Part shown: in pieces, positions 24,074-37,548 of the stretch
Position numbering within the stretch: position 1 is the stretch's first letter
Layout: every line of letters begins with the position of its first letter
DNA from: Lanius collurio
Lineage: Eukaryota; Chordata; Aves; Passeriformes; Laniidae
Reading direction: 5' to 3'
DNA: 64,000 nt
NCBI GenBank assembly: GCA_020086605.1
Contig: JACBWW010000023.1
Span: 766,225-830,224, forward strand
Program-made: the position numbers and the translations under genes
Notes under the pieces: generated by a model
What the model saw: only the letters and a program-made list of their open reading frames with translations
What the model was told of the DNA's origin: nothing
Database searches by the model: none

Positions 24074-27000
24074 TTGCAAAGTTTAGCTGATCTTTTCATT
24101 TATATAGCCATAAATTCCCCATCAGTCCAGCAGAGGGGTTATTTTTCTTTTGTTTCCTTATCTTTAACACTTACTTTTGAAATAAAAGTAAATACTCCCC
24201 CAATAAAATTTGAATAATGCCACATATCAGTGCTATATAGCCATTGTTTCAGAGCTGGTCAAAGGGTGAAAAGGCATACATAGAGGACTTAAGTAAAATT
24301 TACTTTCCTTTTATTACATCTATATTTTTTTGTTTGTTGGTTATATTAAACAGAGGACCCATAACAGTACAACTTCCAGGCTGAATGGGGGAAATCTACA
24401 CAAATACTTGTATCTTCCTTACAAATCATGGTAACACATCATCCCAGCTTCACAAGTGGGTTATACAGCAGCAGCAAGTACACAGCAGCAAAGCTGACAG
24501 ACTAAGATAAATTCTGCACCGCAGATATGGTATTTCATGCACAGTTAAAGTCTGCTCAGAAGGAAAGGAGTTATAACACAAGGCTCCATCTTTAACAAAG
24601 TGAACAAAAGAACACAATATTGTGCAATGAATTCCACAGAGGCTTCATTCTATTTAAACTGAAATCTCTTTCAGTGCATGAACATTTAATGGTTTAGCTT
24701 GATATATACGAAAGATCAAAACACGATTTTATTTTTCCATCTAAAGAAGTTTGTATTTTAGGTTAGGGGAAGTGGCCACAGAGGAAGAAAGTACAAATTC
24801 TCCACAGAGTGCACAGGGGCAGAGCAACCCTCTGTGCCACTGTTGTGCTTGAACCAAAACACAAGATGGTAGTGAGGGCACTGCCTTGCTTTTGGGAGAG
24901 CAGTGCACTGGAAGGACTTAGCAGCCCCTGTCCTGCTGTGCATGTTCACACCATCTCCATAGGGCTGAGGAGCTCTAATCCACAACTGAGCAACAAAGGG
25001 AGAGAGGGCAGACCATTGCTATTGCTCCCTCAAACTATAACACAGAGAGCAGAAACATGCCATCTAGAGAGGGAGAAAACAGACCTGTGCAGAAAAGCCA
25101 GCACTGCCCCCCAAGCCATAGAGCTCCTGGAACAACATGACAAAGCCCTGTTTGGGAAAGAAATGCAAAAAAAAAAAACCCACTCTGTTATGAAAGGAGA
25201 CAGATTTCCCTTGAAGCCCACTGACCTCAGTGGTGCATGTCTGAGTCCTGATACTGTTATTACTACACAAGCACCATTCTTAGAAATGTGGCAGCACACA
25301 CTGTTATATTATTTGCAGCTCTTGCCATTTGCCTTCTGAACAATTCTGATCCAAGCAATAATAAAAGCAGCAAGACTGAAGTTTCATCAAACACCCAAAA
25401 GTAGTCTTAATATTTCTTGAGCAGACATTAATTTTCACCAAATCTTCTGAATATCCTGGTGAGCACATTTTAAAAATATCTGAATGACTTACAAAGCTGT
25501 TTTCCAGAAAACATGAGACTATCTGCCTGTCAAACACCAGTGAGGGTTTTCTGTAGGCCCAGAAAAACCATGCCCAGTGAAACTCCAACAGTCATCCTGC
25601 CTTCTTACACAGTGGATGAATCCATTTCTCAAATCTTAACCTTCAACTAAACCTCAGCAAAACATACAGAATTATACTGATGTAGGACCCATTTCATGTG
25701 GGGAATGTCATATGATATTTAAAGTACTTCTGAGTCATTACAATAAACAAACCTGCCTTTTGTGGGGAAATCACCTAAAGATTGATGATTAGTTAATTCA
25801 GCAAGTGAAAGGTTTCCTGTGGTAGTGTCTGTGATGAGCAAAACACTACCAGAAAATACTGACATTTTTCAGGAGGGCTTGTTAAAACCTTACTTCTGAA
25901 TTACCTGGAAGCAGCTCCTAAACAGGAGCTCAGCCAACCCTACCTAATGAAGGCTGCAGGAACTGTGAACTTCCCCTAAAGTCAGGAGGGCAGAAGAGCA
26001 GGTAGGGTTTTCTAATGACCTGTGTTTGAGCAAGGCCATTCAAAACTATGTTAAAAGATCAGTTTTACATGGCTCCAAAGGATTTTAGCAGGGAGTACGA
26101 AACCCCAACTTAAGCTCCATCTAAAATGATGGGAAAAAAATCAAGTAAGAAAAAGTTTGCCTAAAAGGGAACCTCAGCGTTTTACTCTACATTTGGACTT
26201 CTTTCAATTCACATTCAGTTCAGGGAAAATAAGACTGTTCTCTGAGTTTTTAGTGGTATAACCTACATTTTGTACCAGTTCATTTCACACATGAGAACAT
26301 CCTGCAATGAAGAGACAGGGGTGTATGGGCACTGGCAGTCACGGAGGGGACAGCATTGCTGTGCTGGCACTGCAGGGGAGGGACAGTCTTGTGCCCAGGC
26401 TGAGGTTCAGGGTTCACTGCCATCACTTCCTCCCTCCCTGGACAAGAAAAGTGTCTCCTGGCCTCAGAAGCAGCAGAATGTTTGAGAGGATAGACAGTGA
26501 ATTTGGCAAAGCTGCTGGATTCTTGTCAAGGGAGAAAGCTGTTTTTACCCCACTTGGACACTGATTGCTAGAAGGATGCTCTCATAAACAAAATGCTGGA
26601 GGCCATGGAATCTTCAGCCTCCTCTTTCTGCCCAGCTCCCAAATGTAAGGCATGAAACAGAAGGGATGTAGGCTGGCAAAACGGCCTTGAGTGCACAGGA
26701 GATGTGTGAGAACATATCATGGACAGCAATACGAACCAGCAGTTCTGGCTAATCCACCCACATTGTTTCAGGTATGAAGCTAAACTTTAAGGATGGAATA
26801 ATCATTTTCTAATCACAACTTGCCAAAACAAGGCAGAATGACAGCTCAAAAACCCAGAATCTACCATTTAATCTAAGATGAATCCAATTTCTTTTTTTAT
26901 TGAATATTACAGTATTTTAGGAGACTCTAACCTGACATATGCCTCCAATTTTTGATAAAAAAATCACAGTCATTTTTGCTTTGATGTAGAATATGTGAAA

Positions 27001-28106
27001 AGTAAAAAAATATTTTCCAATTCCAGTCTATTAAAGTGGAAGCCAGACTTTCATCCATGGCAAATCGTTGTATAAGATCATATCAGAAATATCTGGAACA
27101 TTTTATAATCTAAAGTCTTTACCTAGACAACATTATTGTCTCACTTGTGGCCATTTCAAAAACAGAATAAATTGAAAATTAAAGAAGAGTATCATAACCA
27201 ATGACACAAGGGGTTTGAGGCCAAAGCAAATTAATTTATATCTTAAAAATAAATATAGGCCTTACTATTGCAGAAGAATGCTGCCACCACACTGCAGAGC
27301 TGAGCTATCAGATGCTGTCCCATCACTGCCACTTCCTCAGACAATGTCACATCTCCTGTACGTAACAGATACATTGCATAATGTTACAGATGGCACAGGT
27401 CATAACAGCTAGGATTACATTTATTAAAATCAGATGAAATGCTTATCACTAGATTCAATGCATTCCATGCAAGGTGACCCGAGTTTTTTTCTGACCACTA
27501 CTGTAAGATTTTCCTGCTGTAGAAAACAGCTACAGTTAATTGTTACTGGGCATTGATGCCAATTATTACAGACACCTGCTGTAAATTAACTTTCATAAAT
27601 GTTTGAGTTTACAGACAAATTGGATCCTCAGTGTCACTATTTTATTTGATTTCACTGCAATTATTCCTGCGACTATTTTTGTTCACATGAGGGCTGGAGC
27701 AGCGGCTGGTACCTTCACAAATCATTATTCACATAGAAAGTGCTGTACATGAGTGTCAGCAGTGCTCTTTGCTTTTGCACAATCTCCAGTTAAAATGGAT
27801 GTGGACAAGGCAAGGGACCAAAAAAAACCAAACTCGTAGCAACACCCACTTCTTCCATTAGCCTGAACCTTCACCCTCAGATAGGAAAAGCACCTAAACA
27901 CCCCCACAGCCCCCATGAGGTGCAGCACGTACCAGTGACTTCCCACCAGTCACCTCCAGCTGCTGCTGAGGCCTGGGAAGAGGCTTTGTCTCGGGGGGGC
28001 ACAGGCTTGAGCCCAGCCTCCCCACTGCCCAGCCTGAATATTTTATATTTATTTCTCTCTCCCCTCCTTTGTGGTGGCAGTTTTAAATCCACCTTTCTCA
28101 AAATTC
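24074..28106. other. Long non-coding stretch, nothing distinct
   Basis: The 176-codon frame at 24809-25339 plus is the longest plus-strand frame in the window. It includes a KKKT run from an A tract at about 25168-25179 and shows no domain, signal peptide or repeat, so I do not call it. GC-richer patches at 26320-26480 and 27900-28030 generate further chance frames. No RNA gene or recent transposon is seen. Confidence 0.5.
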
Positions 28107-28153
28107 AATAAAAAATTAATTGAAAAGAAAAAAAAAAAAAAAAGAGAGAGAGA
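28107..28153. repeat. AATAAA followed by A16 and (GA)n
   Basis: AATAAA at 28107-28112 is followed after about 15 bp by an interrupted and then pure A tract (A16 at 28128-28143) and a short GA repeat (28144-28153). This spacing mimics the 3' end of a retrotransposed mRNA, but no recognisable transcript lies upstream and bird CR1 elements rarely make poly(A) retrocopies. A simple A-rich microsatellite is the more likely explanation. Confidence 0.6.
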
Positions 28154-28199
28154 AAAGTCATTTCAACCCCAACAATAAAAGGCCAATTGACTTCTCAAT

Positions 28200-28570
28200 T
28201 TTCTAGTGGGCAGGAGAAGAAATCAGGCATACGCAGGGCGAAACTCAATTCTCCCAAGCTCTCCCCTTGAGGAGTCCCAGCCCTGCCGTCTCAAGGGTGC
28301 CGTGTCCCCTACCACTCGCTCAATTCCAGCTGGGTATTATTTTCCCAGCTCCGAGGGAAGCAGGAATTCATTCTGCATTATTGATGACTCCGGCTCAGCC
28401 GCTGCGAGGGCTCAGCGCTTCCCCCCGGCTGTCGCCCACCCGCGCCCGGCGCTCCCGTCCTGCCGGGCAGGCGGCTCCTCTCCCTTCTCCCCAAACATCT
28501 CCCTCGCACACACAGCCAAGGAGAAACAGCTGAAGCAAAACCTGGGGGCCGTGGCACAAGGACAGACCTC
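28200..28570. promoter_or_regulatory. CpG-rich patch, possible unmethylated regulatory element
   Basis: CpG density rises sharply, highest at about 28390-28475 (for example CCCGCGCCCGGCGCTCCCG), against a CpG-poor background. The size approaches that of a small CpG island. Overlapping frames on both strands (up to 124 codons) are GC-driven and unrecognised. It could mark the promoter of a non-coding transcript or an alternative first exon, but no start site or splice donor is clear. Confidence 0.4.
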
Positions 28571-31500
28571 ACCCCATTAAAGCATCAGCCACAGGAACTC
28601 GTGCCTTAAAGGCAGGGCAGGAGCTGCTCCGAGGGAAAGGTCCTGGGAAAGGGGTTTGGCACAGTGGGGCAGTTGATCCATATTTCAACTGATCCCTCTT
28701 GCCAGGAAGTTAAACATAACACCGACCCCCCGACCACAACATTGAGGCAGACTGAGCTTTCTGAAATCTTCTGAAAGAACAGGTCTGATTCCAGAAACAG
28801 CAAACCCTGCCTGAGCACCTGTCAGGGCAGGGGTAGGACACACTCCTCACAGGGATGGATTCCTCCTTTCTGCTCTTTGCCTCTTGCCCTTCTTTTTCCT
28901 TGGTTGTTTTGTGGGTTTTACCTTCCTTCTTCTACACCCTAAACAATTATTTCATTTTCTTTTAGAAATCTCAGCACTGAACACCTACAGTTACGGAGGC
29001 TGTACTATGGAGTAGCAAAGAAGCCTCAGTGTTTCAGGCAGGAATGCTGGAGGTACATTTAATTAATGAAAATGCACCACAGATCTGGTAATTGCCAACT
29101 AGAATTGGCATCCATAGCCAGTGAAATGCAAAATACGTGTGCAGTTTTGTAGAAATCAGTTCAGTCCATCAATGTAGAGCTGAGTTGTAAGTTGTGGAGT
29201 AGTTCAAGTCCAGTCCCTAAGAGCCTCATGGGCTCTTAATCCATTAGTTTCTCCACACCAACATGCTGGATCAGTAGTTTGATCCTGGGATGTAACTGTT
29301 TACAAAGAACTATGCCACTTTCCTCAGTTCTGAGAAGAATGGAATTCATAGTCCCAGGTTCACAACTGAAAAGCAACTGTAACAATATACTTGATTTATT
29401 CTAAATTAATTGAGAGAAACATCAAGCTGATTTTTGTGATACAGGTCTAGAATGGCAAGTAGTTTCTTCCACGTGCTTTTATGTAGTTCTAGGAAATTTT
29501 GGGAGGAAAACCTTTTTAAATACTATAGACATTTAGTATTCAGGCAAAGTGTTAGATCTGAAGTTTCAAAGTACCAAAGGAAGGAAGTAAAAAATTTGTA
29601 TTCAGGTTCATACTTTTCTCCTTCCTAGAGCTAGAGGGCTTGAATCAGCAGGTCCTGTCTGCTCGTAATAGTGCAAGAAAAAACCTTTTAAGAGATCTAT
29701 AATTATGTCTTTATTTTTGTGTGTATATGTATTAGCTGAAATTGTACCTGTATTATTTACAATCATGAATGCAGAATGGGAACAGCAGTAGAAGCTCCCC
29801 TACTTGCCCAATTTGTGGATGTTTTACATAATTGATTTCTTAATATTGGGCAGTGCCTGTTCACGAAGGTTAGTAAATTCTGGCTTCCCCACCCCCAACA
29901 CCCTCCTTTTATCACCTGTGCAATATCTGAACAGCTTGTGACCTTTGAATATCTCTGCCCAAACTTCTTATATTATCAGTTTTAACCATGTCCCTCAAAT
30001 TTGCCCAAAACAGGAAGAGGCAGGAATTAGTTGAACTGTTCACTGAAAGACAGCAATTTATAGAACCTCTACAATGAAATTCTATCTTACTCCAACAGTT
30101 TCAATGATTGTGAAAAAAACACCTAAAAAAAAAAGTTCAGCAATTTCACACAGTGGAAAACAGCCCAGGGCACAAGAAAACTAAAACCAAACAGTTTGCC
30201 ATCAGTGCTGTAGACTGTGTTCAGTAAAAACAAAAGATCAAACAAGTTCTGTAATCATTATATAAAGCACATTTGCTATGGCATGTGAAGAAAACATACT
30301 TCCTTCCTAATACTAATTAACATTAGAGAGTTGTGGGCTGAAATGCAGGATAAAAATAGCTGTTTAAACTAATCACTCAGCAAGATGTAAATGTTACATA
30401 TAAAGTATACCTAACGGGTTGGAATATTTATCCCAGAAGTAAAGAAAGCTTTCACTACTCATGAATTATAAAAGTTTCTCTTCCTGCCTCACTGCAACAA
30501 TGCATGGACTCTTTGCAAGTATGAAATGGCTCTTCATAGAAAGTCTATAGTTTTCCTTATCTGTAAGTATTAAAAAAATTTGGAGCTGTGGGGAACGAAG
30601 GAAAGTGTGAGCAGAAAAAATAACACCCAACCATTTTATAGACAGCACACAGATATTCCAACTGCCTTAGCCAGGCTGAGACTGTCAGCCAATGTCCAGG
30701 CTGGAGAGTTGTAGACACTGCAGAAAAAGCCACAGCTGACTGCAGCCCTTCACCCGAGCAGCACTCCTACATCTCCTCAAAGAGCTTTCCTAACACACAC
30801 AAACCAAGCAGCTCTGCATAACAGAGGGTGGCATTCTTGGATCTACCTTTGTTTCTCTGAAATTATTCCTCCTTTCAGATGTGCTCCATCCTTCCACATT
30901 AAATTCTGGCAAATGATATTCTTCTTGTCACCTCTAGCTATTCCTTTACCCTTCCCCAACCTATGGCTGCCCCACTGCCACCAGCACCCTGTTCAATGGC
31001 TCCTCACAGGTAGGAAGGGAAGGTGTTCAATGACTGGCATGACACCAAGCAGACCACCAAAGTATCCAAAATATTCCTGAGCATAAACTACATTATAAAG
31101 TTCAGGAAGTCAAATGTTATTGAAATAATATTTCAATAGTTTCCTAGCAACAACATTTCAGATGTTTCCTAGTAATTTCCCTCAGCAAGAATTCCAGGTA
31201 GGGTAACAACCTACCTAAGGAGAAAAGGTGTTGAAATGTGCAGTACTTAAGCATTGCACAGTTGAAAAGTCAACACATTTCTGTCTGTTTAGAGAGGTAC
31301 AGTATTTCCACCCTCCAGGATTTCTAAGAACCTGTTGAGCTCTGTGTCTAATACAGATAGCAATGAAATATGTTCTTGAGTCACAACAGCAGGACTCAGC
31401 TGAAATACATCAGCAAAGCACAGGAAAACATTTCTGGGATCCCTGCCCCCCTCATCCCACATTTGGCTGCTTTGGGCTGGATTCAGGAGGGCTTATTCAC

Positions 31501-34500
31501 ACAGCAGAAACTCATCACAAGAAGATACACCTGACATTGGTTACACCGGGGCTGTATGAAGACAAGGCTGTCCACTGGGTGCTAGGCTAATGAAAAAGAA
31601 AATGGTGGGTTTTCTTCATAAACCAGGGAAATAAAACACCCCTCTGAGCAACTTCTGTAATCCCAATCAGATCCCAAACTCAAGCTACCTGGCACTGCAA
31701 TCTCCTGCTGCAAGCATCACAGCATTACCATTTCAGTCTGTCAAGACTAAATAAATGAAAGCAGTCTGTGGGAGACAGAGACTACAGCATACTACAGCAT
31801 GTTCTCTATGCCCTCTTCCAGGACTTTGTCAGCAGATGCTTTAGACCAAGTAAGCAGATGAGCAGGAGCTCTGATGGAAAATCTCCAGGAGCAGAGGCTT
31901 AACCTGACAGAAAGGGAACACTGTTCAACAGCACTGTTTAAAATTAGTCTAAACTCACAAGGTAATTCAAATAATCTGGCCATGTAAACTGAGTCACAAG
32001 GCTCCTAGACCAGCCAAACCACCTCCCCTCCCCCAAAGCAAAACCAAAATCACTGACATTTAAATAGCAATTAGGCATCATGTGTCCAAATGCTTTCCTA
32101 AGATAAATTCATTCCAATGAAAATGGAACTATTCAGGGCAACACAAACACCACCTCTGCTCCATCTTAAAACATGATTCATACCACTAAGTGCTTTGTTT
32201 CCCTCTTGCAGCATGTAATGTTTGGACTTCTTAAAAGGGTCATATTGAATTAACGGGTTCACCTTGAAACCACACAGTGGAACAAAAAGCTGTGTGCCAA
32301 ACAGCACTCCAGAGGGGACCAGCTTGCAAGAATGCACTTCTCCCCTGATCAGTACGAGGAACAAGTGTTGTGACAACCTTTAAATGCTCAGGTCCAAACC
32401 ACAGATCTTCTCCCATGTTCCTTTCAGCTTGCAGCAGAGAGTCCAAAATGTGCAGGCTGCATTATGAGCACCAGGCAGGAGAGCCCGCAGGGAAGCACTG
32501 GGGGTGCTGCATATCTAACCACAGACATATTGCAAGGATCAGCTATCAGAGACTGGTTATATGGCTGTCACAGCTCATTGGATTTCTTTGTCTTTATCCA
32601 CTGTAAGCATTTAAAAGAAAGCCCTGTGTTCCCGTGTCTAAAAGTATTTGGTAAAGCTCATATATCTTCTAAAGAGGAGGAAGCAAGAAATAAACTCAAA
32701 ATTCTGACTTAAAATAACCTGAAATAATAGTAGTTTTCTTCAGAATTGAGAACAAGTTGTGGAGAGAGTGACAGTGGTAGTAACATCTTATAAGGATTTA
32801 GTTTACATGTGACCTATTTGATGCATTGTCTCAGTCATGTAGTGCACAGGGAGCTGGAAGTGTAACAACAGATAAAAGATACGGCTTACACTGCTGAAAA
32901 AATGTGAGCCATGTCAGCCTCTCTTGTACAGCTATGAATCACTCATTCACAGAGGGAAGATTTTTCCAGCAAAAGGAACACAATCCATAAAGTTCCTCCG
33001 AAGAGAATTTTTTTCCAAACTATAATACAGAGCATCATTTATGCAGAGTCCCTCAATAAACATTTTGTGGAAAAAAACACTTGGCTCTCTTCTAGGGATT
33101 GAAGTTAATTGAGTGAATCTCAACACTAATTTCTGAGACCAAAATCAGGTAGGTCCTCTGCAGTTTCATACCCCACAGCAGGAAGCACACAAGATTTCAG
33201 AGCATTTGCTATATTTCATAGAATAAAGAATGAATTAGAAAGACCATTTCAGTATGGAAGTAGGCTGACTTGAAGGGGGCCTGGTCATCTATCCTGGGAT
33301 TCAAGCAGATTTACAGGATGATTATTTCTGTGTTTGTGTGTGTGGACTTGTGTAAAACATGTAGGTGCTTTAATGAGCATCTTTCTTCTGCAAGGTTCCT
33401 CGTGGTATAAATGTCAAGGAGATTTCAAAAGTTCCACCATGTTGCATGATTAAAAGAACAAGTGCTAAAGTAAGATGTTCATCAATAGAGTCAGCTTCAA
33501 ACGTCATCTTTCCATGTGCTCCAGCACTACACCTCCCACGTGCTCCTTGCATCATTGGAGACAAGGCTGCAGCACCTCCCTGCAGGGAGAGTGAGGCTGC
33601 CCTGCCCTGGGAGCCCTGCACTCGCCAGGGAGCTTTTCCAGAGCTCTCTGCTCAGAGCACAGCAAAGCACTGGCACAGTGTGAACAAATGAGTTCTCACT
33701 TGAGAATCTGTGAGGGGAGGTCTCAGGTGCTGCCTTTGCTTCTGAATAAAAAAAAAAAGGTGGGGGGTATTTGTTTAATCCCTGCAGCTAACTCATCAGC
33801 TGTGCAAGCAGCAGCACCAACATGTAGAGCAGAGCCCTCGCCCCTAGGAGTCTGATCCACGAAAAAGACAAGGAACAGCAGCAGGAAAACCAGGACACAG
33901 AAGCAAATGCAGGCAAAGCTGGTCAGCCCTCCTGGCACTGCTCAGAGAGCACCCCCAGCCGGACCACTCACAGTTATGAGAGAGAGGTAAAGAGAGAAGA
34001 TTTGATGCAGTTAGATGGGAAGATTTAAGGGAAGAGAAGACAGATTTGGAGCTTCTCAGGGAAATCCTCCTTAGTCCATCTAGTCCCCACTCCACAACTA
34101 TTTCTCCCTTTCTGTCCTTCCACCTTATTTTGCCCTTAATCTCGCTGTGTATTTTTTCTCCTGGCTCAAAAAGCAAACTCACAAGGGAGCCAGATGTGCT
34201 GAATGTATGGGTATAAAGAGGCAATCTGCATAACAACAAGAACCATGTGAAATAATCTCATTTTTCCCATCTTGCTTCTATTTTTTTCCAGTAGAAAGAA
34301 ATAAAATATAGACCTAGTTCATGGTTTGTTCTTTTCAAAGCAGTTGCATTTTCTTTCATTCCTTCCTCCACCTTTCAGGGTTTGGATATAATATATGGCT
34401 GTACAAATACTTCCCATCCACATACATGGATGCATTACTGTCTTGCAGCTGTACTGCAAAGATCCTCTCTCTCCAAATTATATCATCTGAAGTGAAAGAC

Positions 34501-35080
34501 AAGTGCACCCTATGGTCAAGCGAATAATCTATTGTTCAAATTGCAATTATACTGTATAAATGGAGTCCCATTAGTTTCCCTGTGAGCACAGCATAAGCCC
34601 AAAGAACTCAGTAAGCAGCAATTCTGAGGAGAGAGAATCATGAAGGGAGAAAAAAGAAAATTGTTGGTCTGCTATCTGTAAAAAAGGATGATTCTCTTTT
34701 GATCTGTGGTGTTAGAAGCCCATAGGGGATGCTGAATACAGAGATAAGGTTCTTGGTCAGGGTATTTAGATACACAAATTTGAATAGTATCTTAACCTGG
34801 ACTACACATTCCTCTAAAGAACTGATATTTTCTCTCCTTACATAACAAATGTGTTTCACTGGCTTCCTACACTCAAAGATCCAAAACTGGAAGCAAGGGG
34901 AATCTCCATAGGGAGGAGTTTCACAACAAGGGATGCCATCTTCTCAGTTATATTGACAGTGAAGAAAGGAAAGTGGCTCAAGAGCAGAAAAATATTAAAA
35001 CTGAAGTTCAGGTGTCTGAGTGGTCTCTGGAAAATCTTCTCTCTTCACCTATTAAGGAGACTGGACTTTGCAAGTACCTT
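28571..35080. other. Long non-coding stretch with minor tandem repeats
   Basis: There is no supported gene. A perfect 10-bp tandem pair, ACTACAGCAT, lies at 31781-31800. Near 33217 the sequence CATAGAATAAAGAATG faintly recalls a CR1 end but is not long enough to call. A GC-richer patch at 33520-33640 yields chance frames. The minus-strand frame 33844-34239 (131 codons) has no domain. Confidence 0.5.
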
Positions 35081-35140
35081 GACCCTTAAGCACTGAGCAC
35101 CTATAAAAATCTGGCCTCAGCTGTGGGTGCCGAAGACGTG
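35081..35140. repeat. Possible ancient amniote repeat fragment
   Basis: CACTGAGCACCTATAAAAAT followed by CTGGCCTCAGCTGTGGGTGC resembles old reptile repeats containing GCTGAGCACCT and AGCTGTGGGTGCTCAGC. It may be the same family as 9791-9845. The match is from memory and short. Confidence 0.3.
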
Positions 35141-36919
35141 CAAATGCAGCCAGAGAAGATCTGGTCTGCTGGATCTTACCCAAAGCACTTGAATCAAGTT
35201 TTGGATTGTCTTTAAGAATTTTTGCTACAAGACGTAGGAAACTGGATCTTCCCCTTGTGCTGTGCACCACGCAAATGTACCCTGAGAGAGAGCCAGCAGC
35301 ACTCCCAGCCAGAGGAGGGAAGGAGAGGGAGCTGTGGTCAACAGCACATTCGGTGCAGGGCCATGATCAGGAGGCAGTGTTTACTTAAAAAGTGATTAAA
35401 CATTAGAATTTAGTGCCTCTGATAATTTTGCCATTACGAATGTGCTGCTTCTATGTCCAGCCAGCTTTCTTCTGTTCATTGCTCAGAACAGACCACCACT
35501 GAAGTTGTCATTTTAAAATATTCTCCACTGTGATTAAACAGCTGCTGCAGTCAAGTAGTTCTATCTTCTATCAAAGTTTGTAAATCACAGTATTTTAAAA
35601 AGATGCGAGAAGAAAATAATCCGGTATATAACAGTTACTTGATTTTTTACATATGGGTAGAAAAAATAAGCACATTAGATCTCTAGCCTTTAATTAAAAA
35701 ATAGTTGGGGGGAGGGAGTAATATCTTAATACGTAACATCTGACCAAAAAATATTTAGTAAATCATACCCTAAGTGTGGCCAAAAACTGTAAGATTTACT
35801 GCAAGTAAATCATTATTGCTATCTGAGTCTGAATAGCTTCCATCTGATTTCTGTATGGAAATACACTCCATAGAAGCACAGCCTTGAACTTCAAAGGACA
35901 TGCAGGATGCTACTAATTTCTGTATCTGACAGCGTGATGCAATGTTTGGATTTGCATCTCTGCACTTCAAAGTGTGGCACTCTCTAGATAAGGTCTCCGT
36001 TTATTTTGACATGGATTCACAGAGGTGAACAAGAAAGCAGCACCCGAAACAGACAGTAACTACCCTGAAAAGCAGGAAAAAAACCCCAAACCAACACAAC
36101 AAAAACCCCAGCCCTGCTCTGTTTGCTTCTCTCTGAATTCAGTAATGCCCTGGAGACCAAGGATTACAGAGGAAGAGTACAAGTCATGGTTGCAGTACTT
36201 CAAGTAATCTCCAGTGTCCAAAACACAGTGTCAACATATGGTACTCAAATGCAGATTTCAAACATCTTTGAAGTAATATTGAATCTGACTAATGGGTAAA
36301 ATGCACACCTAGCCGCCTTTTTTCTTTATTATTTCATACTGAGGTTGTCAGAATTTCAAGTAGGGCAGGTAGATGCTAATGCATCTTTACTCTGTGAATT
36401 TTATGTAAAAAAAATATCACCGAGATGAATTCCGATAGTCCACTTTACTTCTTGCCTGGCAAGACCAGGATCCTACAGCATAATAACATAAAAGCTTTTT
36501 GCTATTTTATAATGATGCTTTAAAATTCACACTCTACATGTGTACAATGTCTCCCACATTGTAGTCCTAAAGAAAACTCTAAATGCTGGGATATGTTCAC
36601 AACTGCAGTACAAATCTTATTCATACCATCAAAACACATAAACAAGTCTCCTGTAACTACAACTCCTAGAACTGTTCTCACTTCCCTTGTATAAAACATC
36701 AAAGTACTTTTCAATACAACAGCTGCTGACCAGGAGAATATATACAACTGCTGTAATTATTTATTTATCATTAATTAAGCACTGATCATGTTCCACAAAA
36801 ACATTTGGGAGAGAAAAAATTCTTACAAATCTGACAGAACAGAGAGGTGTTGGGAGCCAAAAGGGGAAAAAATCTTTAAGCTGAAAATCCAAAAGGAAAT
36901 TGCTGACATTTTGAGTTCT
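35141..36919. other. Non-coding stretch, nothing distinct
   Basis: AT-rich with A-rich patches (for example 36060-36115, which gives a Lys/Pro/Gln-rich frame). No gene, RNA or transposon supported. Confidence 0.5.
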
Positions 36920-37180
36920 TGTGTAATGCAGGTTTAAACAGCTGCACCTAAAGTTACATTATGAAAGATTCCACTGTCACTAAGGTTCCTAATTGTGGAG
37001 TAATTAGCAGGTATCTCATACCCTAGGTGTACACCGTCCTTATAATTTAGTTTGCATAATATGCCACTACATGAAAAGGATTGTCTTTGTATTTAATCAT
37101 CTTTGATTTTTTTTTAGGGTTCTTTTTAAGGAAAAAAAAGAAAAAAAAATATCAAAGCTAACAGGACTCCGAAGATTTGT
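36920..37180. promoter_or_regulatory. Candidate conserved block with POU/homeobox-like sites
   Basis: Contains TTTGCATAAT (37051-37060), close to a reversed POU octamer, and GTAATTAGC near 37000. There is also a CATCTTTGATT segment near 37098, which fits a TCF/LEF-type core (CTTTGAT). The texture is like that of conserved enhancers, but by-eye judgement is the only support. Confidence 0.25.
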
Positions 37181-37479
37181 GTAATAAACATCATATGCAG
37201 ATTTTTATTTCCCATTTCAGCTGGAGACCAATGAAGTATTTTGAAGTCTGATTAAGGCAGTTAAGCCTCTCAAAAGTTCCTGTTTCAACATTAAAAATAA
37301 GTTGTGAGATAGTGTTGTATTAATTTTTTTTTAAAAGGAATACTAAGTTTCATTTGCTCAATTAAAAGACCAAAAATCAAATAGTGCTCAAAGAAAGAAT
37401 TCAATATTAGAATGCTACTTCTTATTCATTATGAATAGTTACCATTCTCTCAGTGCAATATTTACACATATTCCCAAAT

Positions 37480-37548
37480 CCCTTGGTCCTTCCTGAGGCA
37501 AAAAAGGTCAGCAGGAGTTTTGACTACAACCTTCAGGATTTGGCCCAT
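37480..37548. repeat. Probable fragment of an ancient palindromic amniote repeat
   Basis: TCCTTCCTGAGGCAAAA, then CAGGAGTTTTGAC and CTTCAGGATTTGGCCC follow the order of a well-known old reptile repeat (TCCTTACTCAGGCAAAA ... GGGAGTTTTGCC ... CTGCAGGATTTGGCCC), as I recall it. The central part is decayed. This is the best of the MITE-like candidates in the window. Confidence 0.4.

Noticed and set aside
24809..25339. 176-codon plus-strand open frame
   Set aside because: No domain, no compositional coding signal, an A-run-derived Lys stretch, and competing frames on the other strand. Best explained as chance.
33200..33260. CR1 LINE 3' end suggested by CATAGAATAAAGAATG
   Set aside because: The similarity covers too few bases and the GGTTGGA core is missing.
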